A DNA stretch of 63,671 bases from NCBI GenBank assembly GCA_017852395.1, contig JAFMLE010000011.1, positions 1-63,671 of the forward strand. Reading direction: 5' to 3'. Positions 46,455-58,240 of the stretch are shown piece by piece. The notes beneath the pieces were generated by a model, which worked only from the letters and a program-made list of their open reading frames with translations, ran no database searches and was not told the DNA's origin. A program made the position numbers and the translations under genes. How positions within the stretch are numbered: position 1 is the first letter of the stretch; each line of letters starts with the position of its first letter. The stretch is from Flavobacteriaceae bacterium. GTDB lineage: Bacteria; Bacteroidota; Bacteroidia; Flavobacteriales; Flavobacteriaceae.

Positions 46455-47441
46455 ATGCTATACCCCAATTTTTTGCTCCGATTGCGTTTACTGTGTATGC
46501 TATCTGTATCAGTAATTCTTTTTTCTTGTAAAAAAGAGGATAACGAAAATAAGATTACCCGAACAGATGCACTAAGTGCATATAGCTATATCGAAATACC
46601 CGACAGCACTGTTGATTTGGATGGAGAGAAATGGCCTTTTGTAGACCAGCAAATAAGTGAAGATCGTAGCTATGCTACCTTCTATCTTACTAAAGATTTT
46701 GAAAATTACCTAAAAATATTTTTAGACAACAGCGGCACTATTCCGTCTGGTAAAGTCAGTGGTCATTTAAACGACATTGAATTTGAAGATGTTGATTTTG
46801 AGCTCGAGATTGAAAAAGAAAAAAACACAAAGGTAGATTTTGTATATAATTTAAAAGCCAACCTATCTGGTAAAGCCATACATATCGCCATGTCGATATT
46901 CAAGATAGGAGGATTGGGAAGTACAAAATGGACCGTATCAGGAAAAGACGTTACCTTAAACGGAACCATAGGATTTGATATTTGGAATCAGGTTTTGGAT
47001 TTATATTATCGATACCCAGAAGTAACAAACATAATTTTTGATGATGTACCCGGATCAATAGCAAATGAAATATACCTCAAAGCAGGTTATTTAATCCGCA
47101 AAGCGGGGTATACAACACAAGCGCTGTCCAATTCTGAAATCGCATCTGGCGGTGTAGATTTCTTTTTAGCAGGTACTAAAAGAATTCTTCCCGACAATTG
47201 GCAAAATGAAAATTCGGGTTTTTTTGTCCACGGCTGGTGTTGTAGCGCATCGGGTTTAGAACCTTCGGAGGTAGCTGAAGATACTCCAGAACATCGCCCT
47301 TTTATCGAATATAGCGAGGACATGCTCGGTGCCGGTATCGGGCGTGATTTTTACTTTTTTACGCTCCATGCTGCCCCAAGTTATGAAATCCACAGAATGA
47401 CCGATGCAGAGATCAAAAAATATAAGATTGGTACGGATTGA
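46455..47441 (+). CDS. Lipoprotein with a ClpP/crotonase-like core (COG3904-like), function unknown
   Basis: 328 residues. Residues 1–25 form a lipoprotein signal ending in ILFSC (Cys25), followed by KKEDNENK. The middle (about 45–160) is an extra domain I cannot name. Residues about 167–323 follow the order of the ClpP-like periplasmic proteins: a strand (NGTIGFDIW), DDVPGSIANEIYLKAGYLI in place of the SxGG-type helix start, GYTTQ, then SEIASGGVDFFLAGTKR and FFVHGW, ending RMTDAEIKKYKI. Ser231 and His259 lie where the catalytic Ser and His lie in that family. The usual CxSxC around the Ser is missing. The gene looks more A/T-rich than its neighbours. It has its own 89-base upstream gap and is followed by a shared terminator. 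Confidence 0.7.
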   Translation: MLYPNFLLRLRLLCMLSVSVILFSCKKEDNENKITRTDALSAYSYIEIPDSTVDLDGEKWPFVDQQISEDRSYATFYLTKDFENYLKIFLDNSGTIPSGKVSGHLNDIEFEDVDFELEIEKEKNTKVDFVYNLKANLSGKAIHIAMSIFKIGGLGSTKWTVSGKDVTLNGTIGFDIWNQVLDLYYRYPEVTNIIFDDVPGSIANEIYLKAGYLIRKAGYTTQALSNSEIASGGVDFFLAGTKRILPDNWQNENSGFFVHGWCCSASGLEPSEVAEDTPEHRPFIEYSEDMLGAGIGRDFYFFTLHAAPSYEIHRMTDAEIKKYKIGTD

Positions 47442-47496
47442 GAAGGGCATCAATTTCAGTAATTGTAAATCGTTAGCACCGCTAAGTTTAAAAAGA

Positions 47497-47523
47497 AAAA
47501 CCCCCACTTGCGTTGGGGGTTTT
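47497..47523. terminator. Bidirectional intrinsic terminator between the lipoprotein gene and DUF3467
   Basis: A 10-base stem of A/C and G/T blocks (47497–47506 with 47514–47523) has a 7-base loop and T-runs on both sides. It ends the plus-strand lipoprotein gene and the minus-strand rpoB–rpoC–DUF3467 transcript. Confidence 0.88.
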
Positions 47524-47528
47524 GATTA

Positions 47529-47837
47529 TTAGGCTTCACCTGTAGGGCCAAAATTTAACGGTATGGGGGGTGGATCATTGGATTGAATTTCTCCATGAGC
47601 CGCTTCAAACCGTTTGATGTTGTCCGTTAACGCTTTTTGAAAGCGTTTGGCATGCTCGGGCGTCAAAATAATCCGTGATTTTACACGGGCCTTCGGCGCA
47701 CCAGGCATCAAGGTGATAAAATCTACAACAAACTCAGAAACCGAATGGTTGATGATCGCCAAGTTAGAATACACCCCGTCGGCGGTGGCCTCATCCAACT
47801 CAATATTGATTTTCTGCTCTTTCGGTTCTTTGCTCAT
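47529..47837 (-). CDS. DUF3467 domain protein, downstream of rpoC
   Basis: 102 residues, acidic, cytosolic. ATADGVYSNLAIINHSVSEF near 17–36 and LTPEHAKRFQKALTDNIKRFE at 59–79 are the DUF3467 core. The function is not established. In Bacteroidota the family is often found after rpoC, and here only 3 bases separate it from rpoC, so it belongs to the RNA polymerase transcript. It could serve in polymerase assembly or regulation (inference from context only). Confidence 0.88.
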   Translation of the reverse strand: MSKEPKEQKINIELDEATADGVYSNLAIINHSVSEFVVDFITLMPGAPKARVKSRIILTPEHAKRFQKALTDNIKRFEAAHGEIQSNDPPPIPLNFGPTGEA

Positions 47838-47840
47838 GGG

Positions 47841-50800
47841 TTATAAATTGACTTCTTCTTTCTGATCAATCAACAGACTGTTGTACTCGTCTTTAGAACC
47901 AACAATCACATCGTTGTATTCACGGAGTCCAGTACCTGCTGGTATCTTATGACCAACAATGACGTTTTCTTTTAGTCCGTTGAGTTCGTCCCATTTACCA
48001 TTAACGGCCGCTTCGTTAAGTACTTTAGTCGTTTCTTGGAACGAAGCTGCAGAGATAAACGATTTGGTTTGTAATGACGCACGTGTGATTCCTTGAATTT
48101 CGGGTGTTGCTGTTGCAGAAGCTGCATCTCGAGCCACCACCAATTTCTTATCTTCACGCTTAAGCAATGAGTTTTCGTCACGCAACTGTCGTGCAGTCAC
48201 CATTTGACCCAGTTTCAAGTTTTCACTATCCCCTGCATCTTCAACAATTTTCTTGCCGTAGATGTTATCATTTTCTTCGATAAAGTCATTTTTGAAGACC
48301 GATTGACCTTCTAAGAAAATCGTATCTCCAGGATCTTCTATCTTCACTTTACGCATCATCTGACGTACTACAACTTCAAAGTGCTTGTCATTAATTTTTA
48401 CCCCTTGAAGACGGTAAACTTCTTGGATTTCGTTAACCAAATATTGCTGAACAGCAGATGGGCCTTTGATATTTAAGATATCTGAAGGTGTGATTGATCC
48501 ATCAGAAAGTGGCATTCCTGCTTTTACAAAGTCGTTTTCTTGTACCAAGATCTGGTTAGAAAGTTTGACTAAGTATTTTTTCAAGTCACCATATTTTGAC
48601 TCAACGATAATCTCGCGGTTTCCACGCTTGATTTTACCAAACGAAATCACCCCGTCAATTTCTGAAACTACAGCAGGGTTGGATGGGTTACGCGCCTCAA
48701 ACAACTCCGTTACACGTGGAAGACCTCCAGTGATATCTCCTGATTTGGCAGATTTACGTGGAATTTTAACCAAGATTTTTCCTTCCTTGATTTTATCTCC
48801 CTCATTGACAATGAGGTGTGCTCCAACAGGAAGGTTGTAGGAGCGCAGCGTATTGCCTTTGCTGTCTACAATCAAGAGTGTTGGAATCATTTTCTTATTA
48901 CGCGATTCTGAAATTACTTTTTCTTGGAAACCGGTTTGTTCATCGATTTCAACTTGATAAGTAAGTCCTTGCTCGATGTTTTCAAATTCGATTTTTCCAG
49001 AGAATTCAGAAACGATTACTCCATTAAATGGATCCCACTGACAGATGACATCACCTTTAGAGATCTTAGCACCATTCTTTATATTAAGGGTCGATCCGTA
49101 AGGGATGTTTTTAGAGCTTAGTACTATTTTAGTCTTGGGATCTAAAACTTTAATTTCAGCGGTACGCGAGATAACGATTTCTGAAGCATTGCCTTCAGCG
49201 TCGGCACCTTTTACAGTTTTTAAATCTTCGATTTCTGCAATCCCGTCAAATCGTGCAATTAAAGCGTTTTCTTCAGAAATATTACCGGCTACCCCACCCA
49301 CGTGGAACGTACGAAGGGTAAGCTGGGTACCGGGTTCTCCGATAGACTGTGCAGCTACCACACCAACCGCTTCTCCTTTTTGGACCATTTTGCTGGTTGC
49401 AAGGTTGCGCCCATAACATTTGGCACAGATTCCATCATTGGCTTGACACGTTAGTGGTGATCGAACTTCGATGGTTTCTATTGGAGCTGCTTCAATTTTG
49501 GCAACGATGTCTTCCGTAAATTGCACACCTGCTTCGATCAATACTTCATCCGTATTGGGGTGACGCAACTCATGCAGGGCTACACGACCTAAAATACGTT
49601 CTCCTAGAGACTCAACGATTTCTTCGTTTTTCTTTAATGCCGAAACTTCGATTCCTCGCAACGTGTTACAATCTTCGTGCTTGATGATTACATCTTGAGA
49701 AACGTCGACCAAACGACGGGTTAGATAACCTGCATCTGCTGTTTTCAAAGCGGTATCTGCAAGACCTTTTCGTGCACCGTGGGTAGAAATAAAGTATTCT
49801 AAGATTGATAGTCCTTCTTTGAAGTTGGACAATATGGGGTTTTCGATAATTTCTCCACCACCTACATTGGATTTTTTTGGTTTGGCCATCAATCCACGCA
49901 TACCCGTCAACTGACGAATCTGTTCTTTAGAACCTCTTGCTCCAGAGTCCAACATCATATATACAGAGTTGAATCCTTGCTGATCTTCGCTAATGCGCTT
50001 CATGGTCAGCTCCGTAAGCATGGCATTGGTGGAGGTCCAGACGTCAATTACTTGATTATAGCGTTCGTTGTTGGTGATAAGTCCCATATTGTAGTTCCCC
50101 ATAATCACACCGACTTGCTTGTTGGCTTCTTCGATCATGGTTTTCTTTTCTTCTGGGATAATAATATCTCCTAAGCTGAATGACAACCCTCCTTTGAAGG
50201 CAAAGCCATAGCCCATTTCTTTGATTTTATCCAAAAATTCTGCGGTTTCGGGTACACTGGTTACTTTGAGAATACGACCGATGATTTCACGCAGGTTTTT
50301 CTTGGTTAAAATTTCATTGATGAATCCAGCTTGTTCAGGAACAACTTCGTTAAACAACACACGTCCAACGGTGGTGTCGATGATTTGATATACCAATGCG
50401 CCTTGATCGTTAAAATCTTTTGCACGGATTTTGATCATCGCGTTAAGATCAACACGCTTTTCATTGTAAGCGATGTGTACTTCTTCTACTGAGTAGAAAA
50501 TTAGCCCTTCTCCTTTGATGGGTGCCTGGGGTGTTGATTTTCTTGCTTTGGTCATATAATAGAGACCAAGAACCATGTCCTGAGAAGGTACGGTAATCGG
50601 TGATCCATTGGCCGGGTTGAGGATGTTATGAGAGGCCAACATCAATAATTGTGCTTCCAGAATTGCTTCGGGTCCCAAAGGCAGGTGGACGGCCATTTGG
50701 TCACCATCAAAATCTGCGTTGAAAGCAGTACAAACCAAGGGGTGCAATTGGATTGCTTTCCCTTCGATAAGTTTTGGCTGGAAGGCTTGGATCCCCAAAC

Positions 50801-52142
50801 GGTGAAGTGTGGGGGCCCGGTTTAATAGTACTGGGTGTCCTTTTAGAACATTTTCTAAAATATCCCAAACAACCGGTTCTTTACGATCTATGATTTTTTT
50901 GGCAGATTTAACCGTTTTTACAATTCCGCGCTCAATAAGTTTTCGGATTACGAAAGGTTTATAAAGCTCAGCAGCCATTCCTTTTGGAAGTCCACACTCA
51001 AATAATTTGAGTTCTGGACCCACAACAATCACCGAACGTGCCGAATAATCTACACGTTTTCCTAAAAGGTTTTGGCGGAAACGCCCTTGTTTTCCTTTTA
51101 ACGAATCCGACAGCGACTTTAGCGGACGGTTGGAGTCTGTTTTTACAGCGGAGGATTTTCTTGTGTTATCAAACAAAGAGTCAACCGATTCTTGAAGCAT
51201 CCGTTTTTCGTTGCGTAAAATCACTTCAGGTGCTTTGATTTCAACCAATCGCTTTAGACGGTTGTTTCTGATGATTACACGACGGTATAAATCATTGAGG
51301 TCAGAAGTAGCGAAGCGTCCTCCATCTAGGGGTACAAGAGGGCGTAATTCGGGTGGAATTACGGGGATGACTTTCATAATCATCCATTCGGGGTTGTTTT
51401 CTTGGCGTTCGTTTGCTTCACGAAATGCTTCGACAACTTGAAGTCTTTTGAGGGCTTCTGTTTTTCGTTGTTTTGAGGTTTCGTTGTTGGCTTTGTGACG
51501 CAATTTATAAGACAGCTCGTCTAGGTTGATGCGCGCTAATAAGTCAATCAAACATTCGGCCCCCATTTTAGCAATAAATTTGTTGGGGTCTGTGTCCTCC
51601 AAAAATTGGTTTTCGGCGGGAAGTTGCTCCATAATGTTGAGGTATTCTTCCTCGGTCAAAAATTCCATTTTTTTGACGGCTTCTCCTTCAGCATTTTTTG
51701 CAATACCTGGCTGTATAACCACATAACGTTCATAGTAAATGATCATGTCCAACTTTTTGGAAGGCAGCCCAAGGAGGTATCCAATTTTGTTTGGAAGCGA
51801 GCGGAAGTACCAGATGTGAGCAACGGGTACGACCAAATTGATGTGTCCAACGCGGTCACGACGTACTTTTTTCTCTGTTACTTCTACTCCACATCGATCA
51901 CATACGATGCCCTTGTAGCGAATACGCTTGTATTTGCCACAGGCGCATTCGTAATCCTTTACAGGACCGAAAATACGTTCACAGAACAACCCATCACGTT
52001 CGGGTTTGTGCGTTCTGTAGTTGATGGTTTCGGGCTTTAGGACTTCACCTCTTGATTTTCCTAAAATGACTTCAGGAGAGGCCAATCCAATCGCTATTTT
52101 GTTAAACTTCTTTTGAGTTATTATTTCGTTATTTCTAGCCAT
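47841..52142 (-). CDS. rpoC: DNA-directed RNA polymerase subunit beta'
   Basis: 1433 residues. The zinc-binding N-terminal cysteines are Cys66, Cys68, Cys81 and Cys84 ([16 protein letters not shown]). The catalytic magnesium loop is [12 protein letters not shown] near residue 465. The second zinc site is the [19 protein letters not shown] region near 900. Length and ending are typical of Bacteroidota (short C-terminal region with [15 protein letters not shown]). The 36-base gap after rpoB shows a single transcript. Confidence 0.99.
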   Translation of the reverse strand: MARNNEIITQKKFNKIAIGLASPEVILGKSRGEVLKPETINYRTHKPERDGLFCERIFGPVKDYECACGKYKRIRYKGIVCDRCGVEVTEKKVRRDRVGHINLVVPVAHIWYFRSLPNKIGYLLGLPSKKLDMIIYYERYVVIQPGIAKNAEGEAVKKMEFLTEEEYLNIMEQLPAENQFLEDTDPNKFIAKMGAECLIDLLARINLDELSYKLRHKANNETSKQRKTEALKRLQVVEAFREANERQENNPEWMIMKVIPVIPPELRPLVPLDGGRFATSDLNDLYRRVIIRNNRLKRLVEIKAPEVILRNEKRMLQESVDSLFDNTRKSSAVKTDSNRPLKSLSDSLKGKQGRFRQNLLGKRVDYSARSVIVVGPELKLFECGLPKGMAAELYKPFVIRKLIERGIVKTVKSAKKIIDRKEPVVWDILENVLKGHPVLLNRAPTLHRLGIQAFQPKLIEGKAIQLHPLVCTAFNADFDGDQMAVHLPLGPEAILEAQLLMLASHNILNPANGSPITVPSQDMVLGLYYMTKARKSTPQAPIKGEGLIFYSVEEVHIAYNEKRVDLNAMIKIRAKDFNDQGALVYQIIDTTVGRVLFNEVVPEQAGFINEILTKKNLREIIGRILKVTSVPETAEFLDKIKEMGYGFAFKGGLSFSLGDIIIPEEKKTMIEEANKQVGVIMGNYNMGLITNNERYNQVIDVWTSTNAMLTELTMKRISEDQQGFNSVYMMLDSGARGSKEQIRQLTGMRGLMAKPKKSNVGGGEIIENPILSNFKEGLSILEYFISTHGARKGLADTALKTADAGYLTRRLVDVSQDVIIKHEDCNTLRGIEVSALKKNEEIVESLGERILGRVALHELRHPNTDEVLIEAGVQFTEDIVAKIEAAPIETIEVRSPLTCQANDGICAKCYGRNLATSKMVQKGEAVGVVAAQSIGEPGTQLTLRTFHVGGVAGNISEENALIARFDGIAEIEDLKTVKGADAEGNASEIVISRTAEIKVLDPKTKIVLSSKNIPYGSTLNIKNGAKISKGDVICQWDPFNGVIVSEFSGKIEFENIEQGLTYQVEIDEQTGFQEKVISESRNKKMIPTLLIVDSKGNTLRSYNLPVGAHLIVNEGDKIKEGKILVKIPRKSAKSGDITGGLPRVTELFEARNPSNPAVVSEIDGVISFGKIKRGNREIIVESKYGDLKKYLVKLSNQILVQENDFVKAGMPLSDGSITPSDILNIKGPSAVQQYLVNEIQEVYRLQGVKINDKHFEVVVRQMMRKVKIEDPGDTIFLEGQSVFKNDFIEENDNIYGKKIVEDAGDSENLKLGQMVTARQLRDENSLLKREDKKLVVARDAASATATPEIQGITRASLQTKSFISAASFQETTKVLNEAAVNGKWDELNGLKENVIVGHKIPAGTGLREYNDVIVGSKDEYNSLLIDQKEEVNL

Positions 52143-52178
52143 AACTGCGTGTTACTAATTTATTAAACGCTAAGCGTA

Positions 52179-55100
52179 TTATTCTTCTAAACGAATGTCA
52201 AGACCAAGGCCTTTGAGTTCGTGCATCAATACATTGAAAGACTCTGGTAATCCAGGTTCTGGAAGCGTATCGCCCTTGACAATTGCTTCGTAGGTTTTGG
52301 CGCGTCCAATCACATCATCAGACTTAACCGTTAGGATTTCCTGTAGGGTACTTGAAGCACCGTAGGCTTCTAGTGCCCAAACTTCCATTTCACCAAAACG
52401 TTGCCCTCCAAATTGCGCTTTACCTCCGAGAGGTTGTTGTGTAATTAGAGAGTACGGTCCGATTGAGCGCGAGTGCATCTTGTCATCGACCATGTGTCCG
52501 AGTTTGAGCATATAGATAACTCCAACTGTTGCGGCTTGGTCAAAACGCTCTCCGGTTCCACCATCATAAAGATGGGTGTGACCAAACTGTGGCAAATTGG
52601 CCTCAGCGATTAGTGCGTCGATTTCTCCGATGGTGGCACCATCAAAAATTGGTGTTGCAAATTTGCGTCCCAATTTGAGGCCAGCCCATCCTAGTACGGT
52701 TTCATAAATTTGCCCAATGTTCATACGCGAGGGTACACCCAAGGGGTTTAGAACAATGTCAACCGGAGTTCCGTCTTCTAAGAACGGCATTTCTTCTTCT
52801 CGAACAATACGAGCGACAATACCTTTGTTTCCGTGACGTCCTGCCATTTTATCCCCTACTTTGAGCTTACGCTTTTTGGCGATGTAAACTTTTGCAAGCT
52901 TTTTGATCCCTGCAGGCAATTCGTCTCCTACACTGATCGTAAAGTTCTCTCTGCGCAAAGCACCTTGAAGGTCGTTTTCCTTAATCTTGTAATTGTGGAG
53001 TAAGTCTGCTACAATTGTGTTGATTTCGTCTGTAGTGGTCCAAGCTCCTTCGATAAGGTGTGTATAGTCTTCTACCGCTGAAAGCATTTTGAGGGTGTAT
53101 TTTTTACCTTTTGGTAAAACTTCTTCACCGAGGTCATTGAATACCCCTTGACATGTTTTTCCATTGAGAATGGCAAACAATTTTTCTACTAATACCTCTT
53201 GTAGGGCTTTGAATTTCTTTTCATAAGACGCTTCTAACGCTTCCAGTTCTTGTTTGTCCTGGTTTCGCTTACGCTTGTCTTTTATAGAGCGGGTAAATAA
53301 TTTTTTATCAATTACTACACCGTGTAGTGATGGTGGTGCTTTGAGTGAGGCATCCTTGACATCACCGGCTTTGTCTCCAAAGATGGCGCGTAATAGCTTT
53401 TCTTCGGGTGTTGGGTCTGATTCACCTTTGGGGGTGATTTTTCCAATCAGAATATCGCCTGGGTTTACCTCAGCACCGATGCGGATCATTCCGTTTTCGT
53501 CTAGGTCTTTGGTGGCTTCTTCACTTACGTTTGGAATATCATCTGTCAATTCTTCTGTTCCCAGTTTGGTATCTCTAACATCGAGTGAATATTCATCGAT
53601 ATGAATGGAGGTAAAAATATCTTCACGAACAACTTTCTCAGAAATCACAATCGCATCCTCAAAGTTATACCCTTTCCAAGGCATAAAGGCAACTTTCATG
53701 TTTCTACCCAATGCAAGTTCTCCGTCTTGTGTGGCATAGCCTTCAGAAAGTACTTGCCCTTTTTTGACCTTATCCCCTTTTCTTACAATGGGTTTTAGGT
53801 TGATGCAGGTTCCTTGATTAGTTTTTCTAAATTTGATAAGGTTGTACGTCTTTGTGTCTCCGTCAAAACTGATTTGTTTCTCGAGTTCACTAAGTGTGTA
53901 TTTGATGACGATTTTGTTGGCATCTACATATTCTACAACACCATCACGTTCTGCATTGATCAATACACGCGAGTCTGAAGCCACCTGACGCTCAAGTCCG
54001 GTACCTACAATAGGTGATTCTGGACGTAAAAGCGGGACCGCTTGGCGCATCATGTTAGATCCCATCAGGGCGCGGTTTGCATCATCATGTTCCAAAAATG
54101 GTATCAAAGAAGCCGAAATAGAAGCGATTTGGTTGGGCGCAACATCGGTGTAGTTGATTTGCTCTGGAGTTACTACAGGAAAATCTGCTTGATCTCTTGC
54201 AATTACTCGTTCTCTGGTTATTTTTCCATTTTCATCAAGAGGAATCGTTGCCTGAGCAATCAATTTGTTTTCTTCTTCTTCCGCACTTAGATAAACCGTT
54301 TCTTTGGTGTTTACTACACCATTTTCAACGGTTCGGTAGGGGGTTTCGATAAAGCCAAGATTATTGACTTTTGCAAAAACGGATAGCGAGGATATCAAGC
54401 CAATATTGGGTCCTTCGGGTGTTTCGATGGGACACAAACGTCCGTAGTGGGTATAATGTACGTCACGTACCTCAAATCCGGCACGCTCACGAGAAAGTCC
54501 CCCAGGCCCAAGGGCTGATAAACGTCTTTTGTGAGTTATCTCTGCCAATGGATTGGTTTGATCCATAAATTGAGACAACTGATTGGTTCCAAAAAACGTA
54601 TTGATAACGGAGGATAGTGTTTTTGCATTGATCAAATCAATTGGCGTAAACACTTCGTTGTCACGAACATTCATCCGCTCTCTGATGGTTCTTGCCATTC
54701 GTGCAAGACCGACACCAAACTGTGAAGATAGTTGTTCACCAACTGTACGTACTCTTCGGTTAGAAAGGTGGTCGATATCATCAATTTCTGCTTTAGAGTT
54801 GATGAGTTCGATTAGATATTTTACAATGGTAATGATATCGAGTTTGGTCAACACTTGTTTGTCCATTTCGATGTCCAAATTCAGTTTTTTGTTCATTCGA
54901 TATCTACCTACTTCTCCAAGGTTATAGCGTTGATCAGAGAAGAATAGTTTATCGATAATACCCCGTGCAGTATCCTCATCTGGTGGTTCTGCATTGCGCA
55001 GTTGACGATAGATGTGTTCTACGGCCTCTTTTTCGGAGTTGGTAGGGTCTTTTTGAAGGGTGTTGTGTATGATTGCATAGTCTGAGGTGTGTGCGTCCAG

Positions 55101-55988
55101 TTTGTGAAGTAGGATGGTTTTGACCTCAGCTTCTAGAATTTCATCAATATGTTCTTTTTCGATGATTGTATCACGATCAATGATGATTTCGTTACGTTCG
55201 ATAGAGATTACTTCTCCTGTGTCTTCATCAACAAAATCTTCGTGCCATGTTTTTAGTACCCGTGCGGCCAATTTGCGGCCCAATACTTTTTTGAGACCTG
55301 TTTTGGAGACTTTAACTTCTTCTGCCAAGTCAAAGATTTCTAAAATATCTTTATCGCGCTCATAGCCAATAGCACGGAAAAGTGTGGTTACAGGTAATTT
55401 TTTCTTTCGATCGATATAAGCATACATTACACTGTTGATGTCAGTGGCAAATTCGATCCAAGATCCTTTAAAAGGAATGACTCTTGCAGAATATAATTTG
55501 GTTCCGTTTGCGTGGAAGGATTGACCAAAAAACACACCGGGTGAGCGGTGTAACTGAGAGACAACGATACGTTCTGCACCGTTGATGATAAAAGTACCGC
55601 TGGGGGTCATGTAGGGGATGATTCCCAAGAAGACGTCCTGTACAATGGTTTCGAAGTCTTCGTGTTCAGGGTCGGTACAATAAAGTTTTAAACGCGCCTT
55701 AAGCGGCACAGAGTAGGATAGCCCACGCTCGATGCATTCTTGCATGCTGTATCGTGGTGGATCTACAAAATAGTCGATGAATTCTAAAACAAATTGATTG
55801 CGTGTATCGGTGATGGGAAAGTTTTCTTTAAAGGTATTAAAGAGTCCTTCTTCGGCACGTTCATCGGATTTGGTTTCAAGTTGAAAAAAGTCTTGAAACG
55901 ATTTGATTTGAATATCAAGAAAATCGGGATATTCGGGAGTGTGTTTTGCAGAAGCAAAATTGGTTCTTTGATTGGCTATTTTTGTCAT
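52179..55988 (-). CDS. rpoB: DNA-directed RNA polymerase subunit beta
   Basis: 1269 residues from ATG 55988; a TTG two codons upstream is not needed. The rifampicin-binding region includes [31 protein letters not shown] near 480–510, with the usual sensitive residues (Asp, His, Ser in place). The C-terminal [24 protein letters not shown] is typical. It follows rplL after 119 bases holding a hairpin. Confidence 0.99.
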   Translation of the reverse strand: MTKIANQRTNFASAKHTPEYPDFLDIQIKSFQDFFQLETKSDERAEEGLFNTFKENFPITDTRNQFVLEFIDYFVDPPRYSMQECIERGLSYSVPLKARLKLYCTDPEHEDFETIVQDVFLGIIPYMTPSGTFIINGAERIVVSQLHRSPGVFFGQSFHANGTKLYSARVIPFKGSWIEFATDINSVMYAYIDRKKKLPVTTLFRAIGYERDKDILEIFDLAEEVKVSKTGLKKVLGRKLAARVLKTWHEDFVDEDTGEVISIERNEIIIDRDTIIEKEHIDEILEAEVKTILLHKLDAHTSDYAIIHNTLQKDPTNSEKEAVEHIYRQLRNAEPPDEDTARGIIDKLFFSDQRYNLGEVGRYRMNKKLNLDIEMDKQVLTKLDIITIVKYLIELINSKAEIDDIDHLSNRRVRTVGEQLSSQFGVGLARMARTIRERMNVRDNEVFTPIDLINAKTLSSVINTFFGTNQLSQFMDQTNPLAEITHKRRLSALGPGGLSRERAGFEVRDVHYTHYGRLCPIETPEGPNIGLISSLSVFAKVNNLGFIETPYRTVENGVVNTKETVYLSAEEEENKLIAQATIPLDENGKITRERVIARDQADFPVVTPEQINYTDVAPNQIASISASLIPFLEHDDANRALMGSNMMRQAVPLLRPESPIVGTGLERQVASDSRVLINAERDGVVEYVDANKIVIKYTLSELEKQISFDGDTKTYNLIKFRKTNQGTCINLKPIVRKGDKVKKGQVLSEGYATQDGELALGRNMKVAFMPWKGYNFEDAIVISEKVVREDIFTSIHIDEYSLDVRDTKLGTEELTDDIPNVSEEATKDLDENGMIRIGAEVNPGDILIGKITPKGESDPTPEEKLLRAIFGDKAGDVKDASLKAPPSLHGVVIDKKLFTRSIKDKRKRNQDKQELEALEASYEKKFKALQEVLVEKLFAILNGKTCQGVFNDLGEEVLPKGKKYTLKMLSAVEDYTHLIEGAWTTTDEINTIVADLLHNYKIKENDLQGALRRENFTISVGDELPAGIKKLAKVYIAKKRKLKVGDKMAGRHGNKGIVARIVREEEMPFLEDGTPVDIVLNPLGVPSRMNIGQIYETVLGWAGLKLGRKFATPIFDGATIGEIDALIAEANLPQFGHTHLYDGGTGERFDQAATVGVIYMLKLGHMVDDKMHSRSIGPYSLITQQPLGGKAQFGGQRFGEMEVWALEAYGASSTLQEILTVKSDDVIGRAKTYEAIVKGDTLPEPGLPESFNVLMHELKGLGLDIRLEE

Positions 55989-56045
55989 GGACAACAGTTT
56001 TTACTTACTCCTTATTGGTCAATGGTCTTTAAACTACAAAAGGGC

Positions 56046-56079
56046 TTAGGCCTTTGAAGAGTGCTCTTCAAAAGCCTAA
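56046..56079 (-). promoter_or_regulatory. Hairpin between rplL and rpoB (attenuator or RNA-processing site)
   Basis: Inverted repeat 56046–56060 and 56065–56079, with one C·A mismatch and a 4-base loop. On the minus strand it is followed by CCCUUUUG, a weak U-tract, which suits partial termination. In Escherichia coli the same gap holds an attenuator and an RNase III site that lower rpoBC below rplJL (established knowledge); the same role here is inference. Confidence 0.6.
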
Positions 56080-56103
56080 ACCGCATTATTGCAAAAGCGA
56101 GTC

Positions 56104-56484
56104 TTACTTGATCTCAACTTCTGCACCTGCTTCTTCTAAAGAATTTTTAAGCCCTTCAGCTTCATCTTTTGAAACGCCCTCTTTAAGGGTGCTTGGTGCA
56201 TTGTCTACAAGTTCTTTCGCTTCTTTAAGGCCTTGACCTGTAAGTTCTTTTACTAACTTAACAACTGCTAGTTTAGAAGCTCCGGCTGCTTTGAGGATTA
56301 CATCAAATTCTGATTTTTCCTCAGCAGCATCGGCGTCTCCACCACCAGCGGCTGGACCAGCAACAGCTACAGCTGCAGCTGCAGGTTCGATACCGTACTC
56401 TTCTTTTAAGATGCTAGCCAACTCGTTAACTTCTTTTACGGTTAAGTTGACCAACTGTTCTGCGAATTCTTTTAAATCTGCCAT
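56104..56484 (-). CDS. rplL: 50S ribosomal protein L7/L12
   Basis: 126 residues. N-terminal dimerisation domain ([18 protein letters not shown]), an Ala/Gly-rich hinge (about 36–50, [17 protein letters not shown]) and the C-terminal domain with [20 protein letters not shown] that binds translation factors. It is followed by the rplL–rpoB hairpin and lies 62 bases after rplJ. Confidence 0.98.
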   Translation of the reverse strand: MADLKEFAEQLVNLTVKEVNELASILKEEYGIEPAAAAVAVAGPAAGGGDADAAEEKSEFDVILKAAGASKLAVVKLVKELTGQGLKEAKELVDNAPSTLKEGVSKDEAEGLKNSLEEAGAEVEIK

Positions 56485-56546
56485 TTTACGTCTTAGTTTT
56501 TAATATTAATATTCTAAATGAGTGCGTAACACTTTTGGGTTCAGAA

Positions 56547-57062
56547 CTATCGTTCTGAAAGGGTTTTCAATACTCCAGTGATGGTGTTTCCTCCCGATTG
56601 AAGGGCAGATACAACATTTTTGGCTGGGGATTGAAGTAAGGTGATAATATCTCCGATGAGCTCTTCGCGCGATTTGATCGCAACCAAAGCGTCAATCTGG
56701 TCGTCTCCAATATAAATGGCTTCTTCAATATAAGCGCCTTTTAAAATGGGTTTGGCCGATTTTTTTCGGAAATCTTTTATCACTTTAGCAGGAACATTTC
56801 CTGCATCGGCAATCATCAATGAGGTATTCCCTTTGAGAATATCTTTTAACGCTCCAAAGTCTTTATCCGAAGCTTCCATAGCTTTGGCTAAAAGGGTGTT
56901 TTTCACCACGGAGAGTTTGATGTTTGCTTTGAAACAGGCACGTCTAAGTGCACTGGTTTGAGCGGCATTAAGCCCTTCAGTATCTGTTAGGTATAAGTTT
57001 TTGACTCCGGCAAGTACGTCTGTCAAATCGGCTATAACCTGTGCTTTTTGTTCTCTAGTCAT
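56547..57062 (-). CDS. rplJ: 50S ribosomal protein L10
   Basis: 171 residues. N-terminal domain: MTREQKAQVIADLTDVLAG, LKDILKGNTSLMI; the C-terminal helix that binds L7/L12 dimers ends in ITGVLKTLSER. The gap to rplA is only 17 bases, which is too short for the long L10 leader structure known in gammaproteobacteria; if autoregulation by L10 exists here it must use another site. Confidence 0.97.
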   Translation of the reverse strand: MTREQKAQVIADLTDVLAGVKNLYLTDTEGLNAAQTSALRRACFKANIKLSVVKNTLLAKAMEASDKDFGALKDILKGNTSLMIADAGNVPAKVIKDFRKKSAKPILKGAYIEEAIYIGDDQIDALVAIKSREELIGDIITLLQSPAKNVVSALQSGGNTITGVLKTLSER

Positions 57063-57079
57063 TTCTTGAGTTTTTTAGC

Positions 57080-57769
57080 TTACCCGACTTTCGTCTCTAT
57101 TGCAATACCAGGACTCATGGTGCTGGACATAGAAATACTTTTGATGTATGTTCCTTTTGCAGTAGTGGGTTTTAGTTTGACAATTGTTTTGAGGAGCTCA
57201 TCCGCGTTTTCCATGATTTTGTCGGCAGAAAATGAAACCTTTCCTATCGAAGCGTGTACGATACCGGTTTTGTCTACTTTAAAATCAATCTTACCTCCTT
57301 TTACATCGCTAACGGCTTTTTTGATGTCCATGGTTACGGTGCCTGTTTTGGGGTTTGGCATAAGCCCACGCGGTCCTAGAACTTTTCCTAGGGGTCCGAG
57401 TTTACCCATAACACTTGGCATGGTAACGATTACATCAACATCAGTCCAACCGTCTTTGATTTTTTGAAGGTATTCATCCAATCCAATAAAGTCTGCTCCT
57501 GCTTCTTTAGCTTCGGCTTCTTTATCTGGTGTAACGAGTGCGAGTACACGAAGCGTTTTACCTGTTCCGTGTGGAAGCGTCACAACGCCGCGCACCATTT
57601 GATTGGCTTTTCTTGGATCCACGCCCAATCGGATGGCCAGATCAACTGAGGCATCAAATTTGGTAGTGGTGATTTCTTTGACAAGGCTAGAGGCGTCTTG
57701 CAAAGAATATAATTTTTTGGAATCTACTTTTGCTCTAGCTTCCTTTTGGTTTTTAGTGAGTCGTGCCAT
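57080..57769 (-). CDS. rplA: 50S ribosomal protein L1
   Basis: 229 residues, typical L1: [15 protein letters not shown] near 86, and the [15 protein letters not shown] signature at about 128–142. L1 binds 23S rRNA at the stalk and can repress its own operon by binding mRNA near rplK. It starts 9 bases after rplK ends. Confidence 0.98.
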   Translation of the reverse strand: MARLTKNQKEARAKVDSKKLYSLQDASSLVKEITTTKFDASVDLAIRLGVDPRKANQMVRGVVTLPHGTGKTLRVLALVTPDKEAEAKEAGADFIGLDEYLQKIKDGWTDVDVIVTMPSVMGKLGPLGKVLGPRGLMPNPKTGTVTMDIKKAVSDVKGGKIDFKVDKTGIVHASIGKVSFSADKIMENADELLKTIVKLKPTTAKGTYIKSISMSSTMSPGIAIETKVG

Positions 57770-57778
57770 AGCTGTAAA

Positions 57779-58222
57779 TTAGGAGTTAAAGGGAGCTTGA
57801 CCAGAAACTTTAAAGCCCATAGATCTTGCAGTACCTGCTACCATTTTCATGGCAGACTCGATGGTGAAAGCGTTAAGATCAGGCATTTTGTCTTCTGCGA
57901 TTGTACGAACCTGGTCCCAGGTTACGGTTGCAACTTTGTTTCGGTTGGGCTCTCCAGAACCCTTTTTGGCTTTGGCTGCTTCCATCAATTGAACGGCCGC
58001 TGGAGGTGTCTTTATTATAAAGTCAAATGACTTGTCTTTATACACAGTGATTTGAACTGGTAAAACTTTACCAGGTTTATCTTGGGTTCGTGCATTAAAC
58101 TGCTTACAGAACTCCATGATATTAACCCCTGCGGCACCCAACGCGGGTCCAACCGGTGGCGATGGATTCGCAGCACCTCCCCGAACTTGTAGTTTTAAAA
58201 CTTTGGATATTTCTTTTGCCAT
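57779..58222 (-). CDS. rplK: 50S ribosomal protein L11
   Basis: 147 residues. [20 protein letters not shown] and [22 protein letters not shown] are the usual N-terminal signature; it binds the GTPase-associated region of 23S rRNA. The C-terminal domain ends [12 protein letters not shown]. Preceded by a 66-base gap that contains an inverted repeat. Confidence 0.98.
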   Translation of the reverse strand: MAKEISKVLKLQVRGGAANPSPPVGPALGAAGVNIMEFCKQFNARTQDKPGKVLPVQITVYKDKSFDFIIKTPPAAVQLMEAAKAKKGSGEPNRNKVATVTWDQVRTIAEDKMPDLNAFTIESAMKMVAGTARSMGFKVSGQAPFNS

Positions 58223-58240
58223 TGTTATTAATTAATGATT

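Noticed and set aside
48466-51726. Several antisense frames of 60–124 residues inside rpoC
   Set aside because: They run opposite to a strongly conserved gene, show no domain or signal, and have amino acid composition typical of shadow frames.
55989-55994. rpoB start two codons upstream at TTG 55994, and likewise guaA at TTG 11187
   Set aside because: In each case an ATG two codons later gives the conserved N-terminus; the TTG extension adds nothing conserved.
57063-57079. L10 leader RNA before rplJ
   Set aside because: The rplA–rplJ gap is only 17 bases, too short for the known structured leader.
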